Source: JBBIQS01 sp037442205
GTDB lineage: Bacteria; Myxococcota; Myxococcia; Myxococcales; UBA5297
DNA: 64,000 nucleotides
Reading direction: 5' to 3'
Assembly (NCBI GenBank): GCA_037442205.1
Contig: JBBIQS010000022.1
Span: 30,021-94,020, forward strand
How positions within the stretch are numbered: position 1 is the stretch's first letter; each line of letters begins with the position of its first letter. Of this stretch, positions 25,028 to 34,151 are shown piece after piece. Position numbers and translations under genes: made by a program. Under the pieces are notes generated by a model. That model was given only the letters and a program-made list of their open reading frames with translations, did no database searches and was not told the origin of the DNA.

Positions 25028-26263
25028 ATGAGACGCCGCTCCCTCCCGCTGTTCATCTTGCTCGGGCTGAGCGGATGCTCCCTCACGATCGGCGGCCCGG
25101 TTCGCGCGGTCTCTCCCTCGCGCAGCGAGCTGATCCTCGACACCAGCTCAGACGACCCCGGCGACCAGCGCGGGCGAGCGATGGTCGCGGAAGTGTTGCA
25201 GGTGCCGATCCCGCCGCCGCCCGAAGGCCCCCAGCAGTACAAGCCGTGCATCGGGATCGGCCATCCGCAGGGAACGGTCGTGCTCCGGGTCTCGGCCGCG
25301 AGCCGGGTCCTGCAGAATTGGTCCTGCGCCCGCTCGAAGCTCGTGCTGCGCGAGGGCAAGCCGAGCAAGTACGGCATGGCCGGTTTCGTTCCGGTGGTCG
25401 GGTTGCTCGTCGACATGCTGCCCACCGTCGAGCGCCAGTGCGTGGAATCGGGGCCCACCAGCTACTCTGCCTTGGGCTGGGTCTCGGGCGAGATTTGCGA
25501 CGGCGGCTCGTGCCGCGCGGGCGTGTTGCTGAGGGTGATGAGCCTCGCCGGGCCGGCGCGGGCTACCGAGGAGGAAGCTCGCGGGGACGACGCTGCCCTC
25601 CTCGCCCAGCTGGCGCCGATGCTCAAGGAGGAGCTGGAGAGGCAGATCGAGGTGTCGGGCAGCATCGAGCGCGCCGAGGGCCGGCGCGCCGATTTCACCG
25701 GGGCGGGCGAGGTGGGAGAGACGGTCTTCGTCGGACCGGAGGAGGCGAGGGCGCAGGCGGTGGTGGTGGCGCCGGGCAAGCTCGAGCTGGCCAATCACGC
25801 TGCGCTCGAGCTCGCTCCCGGGCAGCGGGTCGTGCGCTCGAGCTCGAACTGGGAGTTGCGGTTCGAGCCCTTCGGCGGCGTGTGGTCGGGCTCGGGCCTG
25901 AGAGGGATCCTCGGGGTGCGAGTGCAGTCCTCGCAGCGCTGGCGAGGGCCGCTGCTCTCCGGCTCCGGCTGGTTGTCGCCCGATCCGGCGCTGCCGCTCG
26001 CCGCGTTCCAGCTCTCGGCCGGCTACTCCGTCGAACCGCTGCCCGAGTGGCTGGCGCTCTCGGTGCGCGCCGGCGGCGGCGTGCTGTCCAATGGATTGCG
26101 CGGCGTCTTCCTTGGCTCCGCTGAGGCGGCGGCGCGGGCAAACGTCCTTGGTCCCTGGATGTACTTCGAGCTTTCGGCGGGCGCATCGCTCCACCAGGCC
26201 TACGAGGCGCTCCCGCCGCTGGCGTTCCTCTCCACCCTGAGCCTGGGCCTCGACCTTCGCTGA
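25028..26263 (+). CDS. Lipoprotein with probable outer-membrane barrel-like C-terminus
   Basis: 411 residues. Signal LPLFILLGLSGC with lipobox LSGC. The mid region has a charged helical stretch (EEEARGDDAALLAQLAPMLKEELERQIEV). From about residue 270 the sequence alternates like amphipathic strands (WELRFEPFGGVWSG, GILGVRVQSSQRW, AFQLSAGYSVEPL, LALSVRAGGGVLSN, MYFELSAGASLHQ) and ends LSLGLDLR. That pattern is common in myxobacterial envelope proteins. No family is recognised. Convergent with a second protein of similar build (26294-27586). Confidence 0.78.
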   Translation: MRRRSLPLFILLGLSGCSLTIGGPVRAVSPSRSELILDTSSDDPGDQRGRAMVAEVLQVPIPPPPEGPQQYKPCIGIGHPQGTVVLRVSAASRVLQNWSCARSKLVLREGKPSKYGMAGFVPVVGLLVDMLPTVERQCVESGPTSYSALGWVSGEICDGGSCRAGVLLRVMSLAGPARATEEEARGDDAALLAQLAPMLKEELERQIEVSGSIERAEGRRADFTGAGEVGETVFVGPEEARAQAVVVAPGKLELANHAALELAPGQRVVRSSSNWELRFEPFGGVWSGSGLRGILGVRVQSSQRWRGPLLSGSGWLSPDPALPLAAFQLSAGYSVEPLPEWLALSVRAGGGVLSNGLRGVFLGSAEAAARANVLGPWMYFELSAGASLHQAYEALPPLAFLSTLSLGLDLR

Positions 26264-26293
26264 CGGGCTGGCCGACCGTATCGCTCCCCGGGC

Positions 26294-27586
26294 CTACAGG
26301 AAGTCGAGGCCCAGGCCGAGCCAGGGCTCGGGCATGATCGCGCCGTTCTTGCGCCCGGCCTCGGCGTTCGGCGGGAAGTAGAGGATCAGCGCCGCCAGAT
26401 CCACGCGGAAGCGCACGCGGTCGAGGGCCAGGAATCCCTTAGGCTGGGACCAGCCCAGGTTCCAGCGGCCGCCGGTGGTGCCGAAGGTCTCGCGCCACGG
26501 GTAGCGCGGGAAGACCTCGGCGGCGAAGGAGAAGCGCGGCCCGACCACGTGCTCCACCGCCACGAAGGGCTGGGCCACCGTCGGGAAGCGGGGGATCTGC
26601 TGCGAGCTGCCTCCCAGGAGCACCGCGCCCTCGCCGACGCCCTGGGGAAGGAAGTGGTGGTTGTCGAGCAGGTACGAGCCGGCCACCAGCTGCGTCGCGC
26701 CGAAGTGCTTGCCCACCGAGAGCGAGAGCAGGTTGAACTGCAGGTTGGCGCCGCCGCCGCCCGCCACCGGAACCGCCGCCACCCCGCCTCCGCCGAACGC
26801 CACCGCGCCGCCGACCGCCGCGAATCCGCCGAACAGGTCGAGCACGTCGTAGGAGACCGCCACCCCGGGGAGCGTCGCCGTCTCGTCGAGCAGGTTGACC
26901 TTGAGGCCGACGTCCATCAGGCCGACCAGGCCGATGCCCGCGCCGGCCACCGCGCCGAAGAAGGCCAGCGGCGCCGCGCCTGCGGCCGGCATCCCGAAGC
27001 CGCCGAACCAGGTGTTGAGCTGCACCCGCCGCGTCAGCCCGACCGCGACCCGCGCCAGCAGCACCTCGTCGTCGCTGAAGACGAACTCGCCCTGCTGAAG
27101 CGTCAGCGGAGTGGAGGCGAAGAAGATCCGATCGTCGAAGGCGCGCCTCTCGAAGAACTCGTGGCGGCGGACGTTGAGCCTGTCGCCCAGCTCCTTGCCG
27201 ACCGCGCCTCCGGCCCGCTCGGCCAGCTCCAACGGCTCGCCGGACTTGCGATAGCGGACCTCGCCCAGCTCGCCCTCGATCCCGGGGGCGAAGAGGCTGG
27301 CCGAGAACTCCAGCGACGGGCCCTTGGCACTCGACGGCGGCGCGCGCCGGACCTCGATTCGATAGGCCTCGTCCGAGGGCGGGCCGACGGGGAGTCCGCT
27401 GTGCTCCGAAGCCGCCTTGGCCAGGGCCTGGCCGAGCTGGCGCACCACGGGGTCGTCGGACTCGACCACGGCGATCGAGCTGGCGGGGTGGACGCCGAGG
27501 GCCATCACTTTGCTCTGCCGCACTCCGCCGGTGAGGCAGCCGGTGGCGAGGAGCAGGGCGATGCCGGTCCACAGGAGCTTGTTCAT
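26294..27586 (-). CDS. Lipoprotein with barrel-like C-terminus
   Basis: 430 residues from ATG 27586 (MNKLLWTGIALLLATGC, lipobox LATGC). Residues of about 30-130 look like a globular domain (SSIAVVESDDPVVRQLGQALAKAASEHSG, FSASLFAPGIEGELGEVRY). The remainder is Gly-rich with alternating amphipathic strands and ends LGLGLDFL, typical of outer-membrane barrels. A middle stretch is unusually Gly/Ala/Val-rich (FGGFAAVGGAVAFGGGGVAAV). Similar layout and a similar C-terminal signature to the convergent gene at 25028 suggest related roles, although I see no direct sequence repeat. Function unknown. Confidence 0.78.
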   Translation of the reverse strand: MNKLLWTGIALLLATGCLTGGVRQSKVMALGVHPASSIAVVESDDPVVRQLGQALAKAASEHSGLPVGPPSDEAYRIEVRRAPPSSAKGPSLEFSASLFAPGIEGELGEVRYRKSGEPLELAERAGGAVGKELGDRLNVRRHEFFERRAFDDRIFFASTPLTLQQGEFVFSDDEVLLARVAVGLTRRVQLNTWFGGFGMPAAGAAPLAFFGAVAGAGIGLVGLMDVGLKVNLLDETATLPGVAVSYDVLDLFGGFAAVGGAVAFGGGGVAAVPVAGGGGANLQFNLLSLSVGKHFGATQLVAGSYLLDNHHFLPQGVGEGAVLLGGSSQQIPRFPTVAQPFVAVEHVVGPRFSFAAEVFPRYPWRETFGTTGGRWNLGWSQPKGFLALDRVRFRVDLAALILYFPPNAEAGRKNGAIMPEPWLGLGLDFL

Positions 27587-27796
27587 GCGCCTCTGGTTGT
27601 CGGCCGCCGGCAAAACGATCCCGAAATCGGCGTCACCGGCGGCGACGGGGCGCGAGGTTCGCGCTGGGAAAAATGAACAATGTCAGGGTGTTGGCGTCCC
27701 AGACGGAGCCCGAGTCAGGCGATGGCCGCGGCGGGACCTCGGGCGGCCGGTGTAAGGTCGGGAACTCGCGCGGCCCTGGACCGATGGGAGCAGATC

Positions 27797-28417
27797 ATGG
27801 GACGAATCGGAACGCTGGCGGCGATGGTGATCCTGGCGCACTCGGCGTGTGCCGAAACCAAGGCGGCGGTCGCGCAGCCGGCGGCGCCTGCGGCCGAATC
27901 GGCTCCGCCGGCGACCGACGCCGCGACGCCTGCCGAAGTGGTGGCGCCGGAGGCCGGCGCCGGCATCGCCCAGCCGACGCCCGAACCGGCGCCCGCCCCT
28001 CCGTTGATCGATCTGGGCCCCGAGCCCGGCCAAGTGCAGCGCTGCCGCTCGGATGCCCGATTCACGCCGCTGGCAACCCTGCTGGCCAAGCCCGCGCTCG
28101 GGCAGGTCCAGGTGCGCGGGCCGCTGTGGATCCCGGCGGTCTACCCCTGCACGATGTCCATCCCCGAGCACTGCCGCGCAGCGCCGGTGCTGGCGGTCTC
28201 CAAGCCGCAGCGCCAGGACAAGCCGGAGCGACAGCTGTCGCTGGTCGGAAACCTCACGCCCGATACCGGGCTGGCCTGCGCGGGGCGCTCCGGCAAGCTG
28301 AGCTGCCCGCTGCCGATCGACGGCCGCGAATACGGCGTCGTCGGGATCCTCAGCGACTGGGACAAGGACACCAACCGCGGGACGATCGAGGTGCAGAGCC
28401 TCTGCCGCTTTCGCTGA
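27797..28417 (+). CDS. Secreted Pro/Ala-linker protein, unknown
   Basis: 206 residues from ATG 27797, with GGGAG six bases upstream and a TAAGGT -10-like box at 27753-27758. Signal peptide RIGTLAAMVILAHSACA. A Pro/Ala/Glu-rich linker of ~55 residues (PAAPAAESAPPATDAATPAEVV) precedes a compact C-terminal domain with six Cys (QRCRSD, YPCTMS, EHCRAA, LACAGR, LSCPLP, SLCRF). The even spacing suggests three disulfides. The linker may span the peptidoglycan. No family recognised. Confidence 0.8.
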   Translation: MGRIGTLAAMVILAHSACAETKAAVAQPAAPAAESAPPATDAATPAEVVAPEAGAGIAQPTPEPAPAPPLIDLGPEPGQVQRCRSDARFTPLATLLAKPALGQVQVRGPLWIPAVYPCTMSIPEHCRAAPVLAVSKPQRQDKPERQLSLVGNLTPDTGLACAGRSGKLSCPLPIDGREYGVVGILSDWDKDTNRGTIEVQSLCRFR

Positions 28418-28458
28418 AGCGAGAGCGACATCGCCGCGATCGACTCTCCCCGCAAGTC

Positions 28459-30861
28459 TCACTCATAGCGCAGCGCCTCCGACACCGATCCTCGGACTGG
28501 CCGCATCGCCGGCACTGCGCTCGCCACCGCGCCGATCGCCAGGGCCAGCCCGAGCCACCCCAGGGACGCCGCGACGGAGAAGATGTTGTCGAGCTCGCTG
28601 TGGACGAACACCCGCCCGGCGAAGTTACCGATGACCAGGCTCAGCGGCACCGTGAGCGCCACCGCGCCCAGCCAGCTCAGCGCCGCCAGGAGCAGCCCTT
28701 CGCCGACCACGATTCGCATGACCTCCCGAGAGGAGGCGCCGATCGCACGCAAGACTCCGATCTCGCGGGTGCGCTCCATCACGTTGACGCTCATCGCCGA
28801 GGCCAAGGCGAGGCCTCCGACGATCGCCACCAGCGCCGCCATGGCCAGGAGGAAATCGCGAATGACGATGAGGTGGTCGAGCAGTTCCTGCTTCCGGTGG
28901 GTGCTGGGTTGGACGATGGTGCGCTGCAGGGCCGCGCCGTCGAGCGCGCGCTCAATCCGCTGGGTGACGGCGCGCAGCGGCTCCGCGCCGCGCTCCTGCG
29001 CCGAGAGGACGAGGTTCGCGCTCATCCCCCGCACGCCGGTGACTTCCTCGAAGTAGCTCTGGTTGACGTAGGCCGAGGCGGGGATGTTCTGGCCCCGCCG
29101 CCGCACGCCGAGCTCGCGGACGACGCCCACCACCTTCCAGGCCGACGCCTTGCCCTGGATGTTCAGGGTGATCGCGTCCCCGACCTTGATTCCGGCTTCC
29201 GGGTCCTGCCGCAGCTCGTGGTTGATGACGATCGCGTCGGTGTCGTCGGGGCGCAGCCAGCGGCCCTCGAGGAGCGGGTAGGCGATCATCGTCGTCTCGG
29301 GAGGCACGGCGGTGATCATCATTCGATAGCCCTCGGCGCCGTCTCCCGACTCCTTCCGCGCCCAGGCGCCGCCCCAGGCCTCGACGCGCTTCACCCCAGG
29401 CACGCCGCCGACCACCTCGCGCAGGCGTTCGGCGGGATACGGGTGGGAGAAGACGACCTGGAGGTCATACCGCCGCGCCCGAAACAGGGAGTCGACGGTG
29501 TTCCGCCAGGATTCGCTGACGTTCAAGGCGGTCATGAAGGTCGCGCCGCCCACGGCCATGATCCCCACAGTCAGCGCAAGCCGGCCTCGGCGGCGAAAGG
29601 CGTTCCGCAGGGAGAGCAGGGCGGGGCGGCCAATCCACGGGAGCCGCGCGGCGAGCGTGTCCCAGAAGCTCAGTTTGATCTCGTTGGCGGCGATGCCGTA
29701 GTCGGCGATCGCCTCTCTCACGGTGATGCGGCTTCCGCGGAGGATCGGAGCGGCCGCGGCCAGCATCGGCACCAGCAGCCCGGCGCCGGCCTGAATCAGG
29801 AAGACCCAGGCCGGAATCGCCTTGCTGGTCAGGTTGAGGTTGAGCACTCCGGCCACGAAGCGCGCGTAGCCGCTGCCGGCGAGCGCGCCCGCGGGAACGC
29901 CGAGAGCCAGCCCGGTCAGCGCCAGCATCAGCACCGCTCCCAGGTAGAGCCCGGCGATCTGGCCGGCGGTCGCGCCGATGGCCTTCATCGCCCCGATCTG
30001 GCGAACCTGCTGGCGCAGCAAGGTGGCGATCACGCTGGCCGCCAGCAGGCCTCCGAGGACCAGCGACAGCGCGCCGAAGGCGCCGAAGAGGAAGAGCAGC
30101 GAGGCCATCTGGTCGGCGTGCGGGTGTTGCGCCGCCTGCCGCGCACTGACGAACGAGACTGGCCGCCCTCGGCTCTCGACGAGCTGTCTCAGACGATGGC
30201 CGACCTCGGCCGGGTTCGCGCCCGGCGCCACGATGACGCGCAGCTCGTTCAGCGACCGCCCTTCGCCCAAGAGCTCGAGCGTCTCGCGGGTGATGTAGCC
30301 GTAGCCGATGCCGTCCATCCAGCCAGGCGACTGCGCGGCATCGTGCACCACGCCGGTCACCCGAAGGCTCCGGCGCGGCCCGCTCGGAGTCTGCACCACC
30401 ACCTCGTCTCCCACGGTCTTGTTGAGGAACGGGACGGCGGAGCGCTCGACGAGCATCTCCCGATCGCCGGGTCGCTCGGCGCCGGCCTGGTGGGTGAAGG
30501 TCGAGACTCGGAGAGAGCCGAAGTCGTCGACGACGAAGAAAAGGATGCGCCGCCACTCGTCGGGGCCGACGAGCGCCCGGCCCTCGATCAACCCGCGCGC
30601 TTCGGCCATCGCGACGCCGGGAAGACGCTCGGCCTCCTGCGCCAGCTCGCGGTCCGCGCCCGCTCCCTCGACGTGAAGGACGACCGACGGCGGGTGCGTC
30701 CCCTGGAAATTGACGCGGATCTCGCGCGACAGGATGGCGTAGCCCGAGAGGTCCGCGCCGACGGCGAAGGTGCCGATGACCAGCGCCGCCAGCGCCAGCC
30801 CGGTGCGCGTCTTGTCGATGGAGAGATCTCGGACGACCTTGCGCCATCGCGGGGCGATCAT
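28459..30861 (-). CDS. ABC transporter permease, FtsX/MacB type
   Basis: 800 residues with two FtsX-type permease halves. An N-terminal span (LALAALVIGTFAVGADLSGY) is followed by a MacB-like periplasmic domain, three spans (FGALSLVLGGLLAASVIATLL and others), and a second N-terminal span near residue 420. A second periplasmic domain and three C-terminal spans (LAMAALVAIVGGLALASAMSVNVMERTREIGVLRAIGAS) follow. The RTREIGVLRAIGAS coupling motif is present in the second half and a variant, RQIGAMKAIGAT, in the first. It overlaps the ATPase gene by ATGA. Such proteins export lipoproteins, peptides or drugs by mechanotransmission. Confidence 0.93.
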   Translation of the reverse strand: MIAPRWRKVVRDLSIDKTRTGLALAALVIGTFAVGADLSGYAILSREIRVNFQGTHPPSVVLHVEGAGADRELAQEAERLPGVAMAEARGLIEGRALVGPDEWRRILFFVVDDFGSLRVSTFTHQAGAERPGDREMLVERSAVPFLNKTVGDEVVVQTPSGPRRSLRVTGVVHDAAQSPGWMDGIGYGYITRETLELLGEGRSLNELRVIVAPGANPAEVGHRLRQLVESRGRPVSFVSARQAAQHPHADQMASLLFLFGAFGALSLVLGGLLAASVIATLLRQQVRQIGAMKAIGATAGQIAGLYLGAVLMLALTGLALGVPAGALAGSGYARFVAGVLNLNLTSKAIPAWVFLIQAGAGLLVPMLAAAAPILRGSRITVREAIADYGIAANEIKLSFWDTLAARLPWIGRPALLSLRNAFRRRGRLALTVGIMAVGGATFMTALNVSESWRNTVDSLFRARRYDLQVVFSHPYPAERLREVVGGVPGVKRVEAWGGAWARKESGDGAEGYRMMITAVPPETTMIAYPLLEGRWLRPDDTDAIVINHELRQDPEAGIKVGDAITLNIQGKASAWKVVGVVRELGVRRRGQNIPASAYVNQSYFEEVTGVRGMSANLVLSAQERGAEPLRAVTQRIERALDGAALQRTIVQPSTHRKQELLDHLIVIRDFLLAMAALVAIVGGLALASAMSVNVMERTREIGVLRAIGASSREVMRIVVGEGLLLAALSWLGAVALTVPLSLVIGNFAGRVFVHSELDNIFSVAASLGWLGLALAIGAVASAVPAMRPVRGSVSEALRYE

Positions 30862-31580
30862 GACGCCCTCCGCATCGCCTGGCCGACTACGCGGCCGTCG
30901 GCGAGGGTGATGACGCGATCCACCAGGCCGGACAGCTCGCGCTCATGGGTCACCATCAGCACGCTCTTGCCGGCGCGCGCCTGCGCCGAGAGGAGCTCCA
31001 GTACCTCGCCCGCGGTGTGGGAGTCGAGGTTGCCGGTGGGCTCGTCGGCGACCAGCAGCGGCGGGTCGTTGGCCAGGGCCCGGGCGATGGCCGCGCGCTG
31101 CTGCTGTCCCCCGGAGAGCGCCCACGGCAGCTTGTTCGCCTGGTCGGCAATCCCCACCCGCTCGAGCAGCTCCAGCCCTCGCGCCCGAGCCTGCGAGGCA
31201 GGGAGCGTGCGGCGGAAGTCCATAGGGAGCATGACGTTCTCGAGGACGGTGAGGGTGGGCAGCAGCTGGAAGAACTGGAACACCACCCCGACGCTGCGCC
31301 CTCGCCACGCCGCGAGCTGGCTCTCGCCGAGCTGGTGCACCGGCGTGCCGGCGACGCGCACCTCGCCGGCCGTGGGGCGATCGATCCCTGCGACGAGGTT
31401 GAGCAGGGTCGACTTCCCGCTCCCCGACTTGCCGACCACGGCGATGAACTCGCCGACGGGGAGATGGAGGTCCACCTCGCGCAGCGCCGTGAATCCGCCG
31501 GCGGCGGTCGGGAAGGTCTTGGTCACTCGGTGGAGCTCGATCAACTGGACGCCTGTTTCGGAAATGGACATGCTGTCCAT
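30858..31580 (-). CDS. ABC transporter ATP-binding protein, MacB/LolD type
   Basis: 240 residues. Walker A GKSGSGKST (50-58), Q-loop QFFQLLP, signature LSGGQQQR (about 155-162), Walker B LLVADEPTGNLDS and the His switch THE are all intact. The layout fits the LolD/MacB ATPases that drive FtsX-type permeases. Start ATG 31580 or the internal ATG 31571 lie within an inverted repeat (31562-31582), and no Shine-Dalgarno is visible, so a leaderless transcript under direct repressor control is possible. Divergent from the TetR gene. Substrate unknown. Confidence 0.94.
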   Translation of the reverse strand: MDSMSISETGVQLIELHRVTKTFPTAAGGFTALREVDLHLPVGEFIAVVGKSGSGKSTLLNLVAGIDRPTAGEVRVAGTPVHQLGESQLAAWRGRSVGVVFQFFQLLPTLTVLENVMLPMDFRRTLPASQARARGLELLERVGIADQANKLPWALSGGQQQRAAIARALANDPPLLVADEPTGNLDSHTAGEVLELLSAQARAGKSVLMVTHERELSGLVDRVITLADGRVVGQAMRRAS

Positions 31581-31582
31581 TT
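31562..31582. promoter_or_regulatory. Perfect inverted repeat, probable TetR operator
   Basis: Arms aaatggaca (31562-31570) and tgtccattt (31574-31582) with spacer tgc, a perfect dyad. It covers the start codon(s) of the exporter ATPase gene and lies 94 bases before the divergent TetR start. TetR-family repressors bind dyads of this size, often placed between their own gene and the regulated exporter. Repression of the exporter and autoregulation are inferred from position. Confidence 0.72.
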
Positions 31583-31675
31583 AGCTGCCAGCCGCCGAGC
31601 CAGGCAATCCACAGCCAGGCCGGGAATGGCCCGTTCCAGACAGGGCTGGGCCCACTGTTCAGCAACGGAGGCGCG

Positions 31676-32260
31676 ATGGGAGCCAAGAGCCCGAATCCGG
31701 TCGACCGCAGGGTGCTGCGGACGCGGCGCACCCTGCGCGAGGCCCTGATCGCGCTCCTCTACGAGCGCGGCTGGGAGGCGGTCAGCGTCCAGGACATCTG
31801 CGACCGGGCGGACGTGGGGAGGTCCACCTTCTACATGCACTTCGCCGACAAGGAGGAGCTGCTGGTCGGCGGCTTCGACGACCTGCGCAAGATGCTGCGC
31901 GCCCAGCTGGCGCAGGCTTCGGAGGGAGGAAAGGGGCCGGCGCAGCCCCTGCAGTTCGCGCGGGGAATGATCGAGCACGCGCACGAGAACAAGCGCCTGT
32001 TCCTCGCGCTGGTGGGCAAGCGCAGTGGGCAGGTGGTGCTGCAGCGGTTTCGCGAGCTGGTCATCGAGCTGGTGAAGGAGGACCTCTCGACCTCCCGCGC
32101 GCCCGGACCGGCCAGGGACGCCGCGGTCCACTTCATCTCCGGCGCTTTCCTGGAGCTGCTGAGCTGGTCGCTCGAGACCCGCAGCCCGCCCGGGATCCCG
32201 GATCTGGAGCGGCTCTTCCTGACGATGTCGGCCTCGGCGGTTGAGGTCGCCCGGCAGTAG
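31676..32260 (+). CDS. TetR/AcrR family transcriptional regulator
   Basis: 194 residues from ATG 31676, GGAGG four bases upstream. The N-terminal helix-turn-helix is RTRRTLREALIALLYERGWEAVSVQDICDRADVGRSTFYMHFADKEELLVGGFDDL, with the classical GRSTFYxHFxDKEEL. The C-terminal ligand domain (residues 65-194) is helical and resembles the TetR_C subgroup seen with drug or lipoprotein exporters. It is divergent from the MacB-like operon and faces a perfect dyad over that operon's start. It should derepress the exporter on binding an unknown ligand. Confidence 0.93.
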   Translation: MGAKSPNPVDRRVLRTRRTLREALIALLYERGWEAVSVQDICDRADVGRSTFYMHFADKEELLVGGFDDLRKMLRAQLAQASEGGKGPAQPLQFARGMIEHAHENKRLFLALVGKRSGQVVLQRFRELVIELVKEDLSTSRAPGPARDAAVHFISGAFLELLSWSLETRSPPGIPDLERLFLTMSASAVEVARQ

Positions 32261-32552
32261 CTCGGCCCAGACGTGGGGAGGCAAAAATTTGCCAGCACTT
32301 GCACCTCCGGGCCGCATCCGCGCCAGCGGAGCGCCCGATCGGCTCCGCCAGCGCCCCGCCCGGAAAAACTTGTGACGCAAAGTTCCAACCACCCGCAATC
32401 GCTTGGAAACACGGCCCCCGACCGATCACCCTTGGGCACGGTTGCCCGTGGAGTGGCACGGAATCAGCTTGGAAGGCATCGAAACAACCGGACGAGTGCG
32501 GCGTTAAGATGTTCCGGCTCGGCCTGATGGCCGGGCGCTAGAGGTCGAAGCC

Positions 32553-33785
32553 GTGACGCGAGGCTTTCGCAGGCGCAAGGAGAGGCGGCTGGCCAGATGG
32601 CTGGTCGCGATCGCCATCGCCCTGGCCTTCAACGGGCTGCTGGGGTCGGCCTTCGTGCTGACCAAGTTCGGCGGCGCCGGCCATCTGCCCAAGAAGGACC
32701 TCAACCCGGTGGCGCTGCGCTCGGTCTCTGGCTCGACCTGGGCGCAGAACCGAGCCCTCGGCCCCCGCCCGCCGCCCGACAAGTCGCAGGCCTCGGCGCT
32801 GCCCAAGCCGGTGCCGCCCAAGCCCGAGGTGAAGAAGGAGCCCGAGCCGCTGCCAAAGGGCAAGGTGGTCGACGTGGCCCCGGGCAACGACCAGAAGCCG
32901 GACGAGGACTCCAAGTTCCTGGCCGAGCACAACAACCGGGTCGACAAGGAGACCGTCTCCAAGGACGCCACCCCGTTCTACAAGAATGCGATGCCGCGCC
33001 CCTCGACCAACGTCAAGCCGAGCGAGGACGCCAACGGCCGCGACCCGGCGCAGCAGCAAGCCCAAGCCGCCGGCAACCTGGGCAAGGGCGACGACGACCG
33101 GCCGCTCAAGGACGGCCAGCGCAAGGGGATCTTCGAGCTGCCGTCGATCGAGAAGCGCGACCAGCTGGCGCTCAAGTTCAAGGGGTTGGGCGGCGAGGTG
33201 CCCAGCCAGCAGGAGAGCCAGGAGGTAGAGGGCAACTCCAAGCGGCTGCGGATCCAGCCCGGGGGCGAGACCGGCGACGACGCCGACGTCTCCCAGGGCC
33301 GGGCGGGCAGCGAGAATTTGCGCACCCTGATGCCCTCGGCGGCGGTGCTGGACCGCATCGTCGGGGCCCCGACCAACGACGTCACCCCGCTCGACGACGT
33401 GGAGAGGGGCGACGGCACCTACCTCAACACCCGCGAGTTCAAGTACTCGTCGTTCTTCAACCGGGTGAAGCAGAACGTGGGGATGCAGTGGGACCCGAAC
33501 ACCGTGGCCCGCACCCGCGACCCGACCGGCGAGATCTTCCTCTACAAGGACCGCTACACGGTGGTGTCGGTGGTGCTGGACCAGGGCGGGCAGGTCAAGG
33601 ACGTGTCGATCGACAAGAGCTGCGGGGTGGACTTCCTCGACCGCGAGGCGATCTCCGCCTTCCGCCGCGCCCAGCCCTTCCCCAACCCGCCTCCGGCGCT
33701 GCTCGACTCCCACGGGGAGATCCGCTTCACCTTCGGGTTCTTCCTCGAGGTCAGCCGCGGCGGGATGAGGCTGTTCCGCAACTGA
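32553..33785 (+). CDS. TonB-like energy-transducer family protein
   Basis: 410 residues from GTG 32553 (GAGG eight bases upstream). A TAAGAT -10-like box lies at 32505-32510. One N-terminal span (LVAIAIALAFNGLLGSAFVLT) is preceded by an Arg/Lys-rich cytoplasmic stretch. A long periplasmic Pro/Lys/Asp-rich spacer (PKPVPPKPEVKKEPEPLPKG) follows. The C-terminal ~95 residues fit the TonB C-terminal fold (YTVVSVVLDQGGQVKDVSI, DREAISAFRRAQPFPNPPP, GEIRFTFGFFLEV). No ExbB/ExbD genes are adjacent, as is common for the many TonB-like proteins of Myxococcota (some belong to gliding machinery). Its partner receptor is unknown. Confidence 0.88.
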   Translation: MTRGFRRRKERRLARWLVAIAIALAFNGLLGSAFVLTKFGGAGHLPKKDLNPVALRSVSGSTWAQNRALGPRPPPDKSQASALPKPVPPKPEVKKEPEPLPKGKVVDVAPGNDQKPDEDSKFLAEHNNRVDKETVSKDATPFYKNAMPRPSTNVKPSEDANGRDPAQQQAQAAGNLGKGDDDRPLKDGQRKGIFELPSIEKRDQLALKFKGLGGEVPSQQESQEVEGNSKRLRIQPGGETGDDADVSQGRAGSENLRTLMPSAAVLDRIVGAPTNDVTPLDDVERGDGTYLNTREFKYSSFFNRVKQNVGMQWDPNTVARTRDPTGEIFLYKDRYTVVSVVLDQGGQVKDVSIDKSCGVDFLDREAISAFRRAQPFPNPPPALLDSHGEIRFTFGFFLEVSRGGMRLFRN

Positions 33786-33803
33786 TCGCCTCCGCGCGGA
33801 CAA

Positions 33804-34029
33804 CTACGCCCCGCGCTCGATCACCCCCTGCGCCACCTCGCGGATGTGGCACGGCTCCGGCTCCTGCTCGTCGAGCCGGCCGTCGATGAGGAGGGTGGGG
33901 GAGCGCGGACGCGGTCGGGCCGCCCTTCGCTCTTGTTCTCCACCTCCGCCTGGCGGGTCGCCTCCTCGTCGAGCTTCTGCTCGAACGCGGCTGCGCCGAG
34001 GCAAGAGGCGATCGCGAACCTGGCCGGGG
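33804..34029 (-). pseudogene. 3' fragment of a DsbA-like gene with a frameshift
   Basis: Read on the minus strand, the sequence gives FAIASCLGAAAFEQKLDEEA and TRQAEVENKSEG, then after a one-base deletion LLIDGRLDEQEPEP and VIERGA plus stop. This aligns end to end with the C-terminal ~75 residues of the intact DsbA-like protein at 44056-44883 (AAAFKKKLDEEATRQAVVES, FFIDGRLYDYELEP, ILERGAE). 33 bases are identical (33946-33978 and 44202-44234). The missing base lies near 33900-33920. The active-site CPFC part is absent, so it is a broken copy. The similarity ends near 34033 and at the stop codon. Confidence 0.85.
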
Positions 34030-34151
34030 CCACCCTTCTCGCGCCGCCGCCCGCGCGCCCGCCGGTGTCGCGTCTCCCGGCGTAGTATCGAGAGGCGACT
34101 GCTCGAACTCTCGCCAGAGTCGTCGAGAGGTCCGAAGGAGGAAGGTCCGAA

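Noticed and set aside
30858..31580. Assignment as the essential LolCDE system
   Set aside because: LolCDE has separate permease proteins; here one 800-residue protein has two FtsX halves and the operon faces a TetR repressor, which fits a regulated exporter better.
27673..31584. Plus-strand open frame of about 1300 codons
   Set aside because: Antisense to the clear ABC permease and ATPase genes; composition is Arg/Gly/Ala-biased with no domain.
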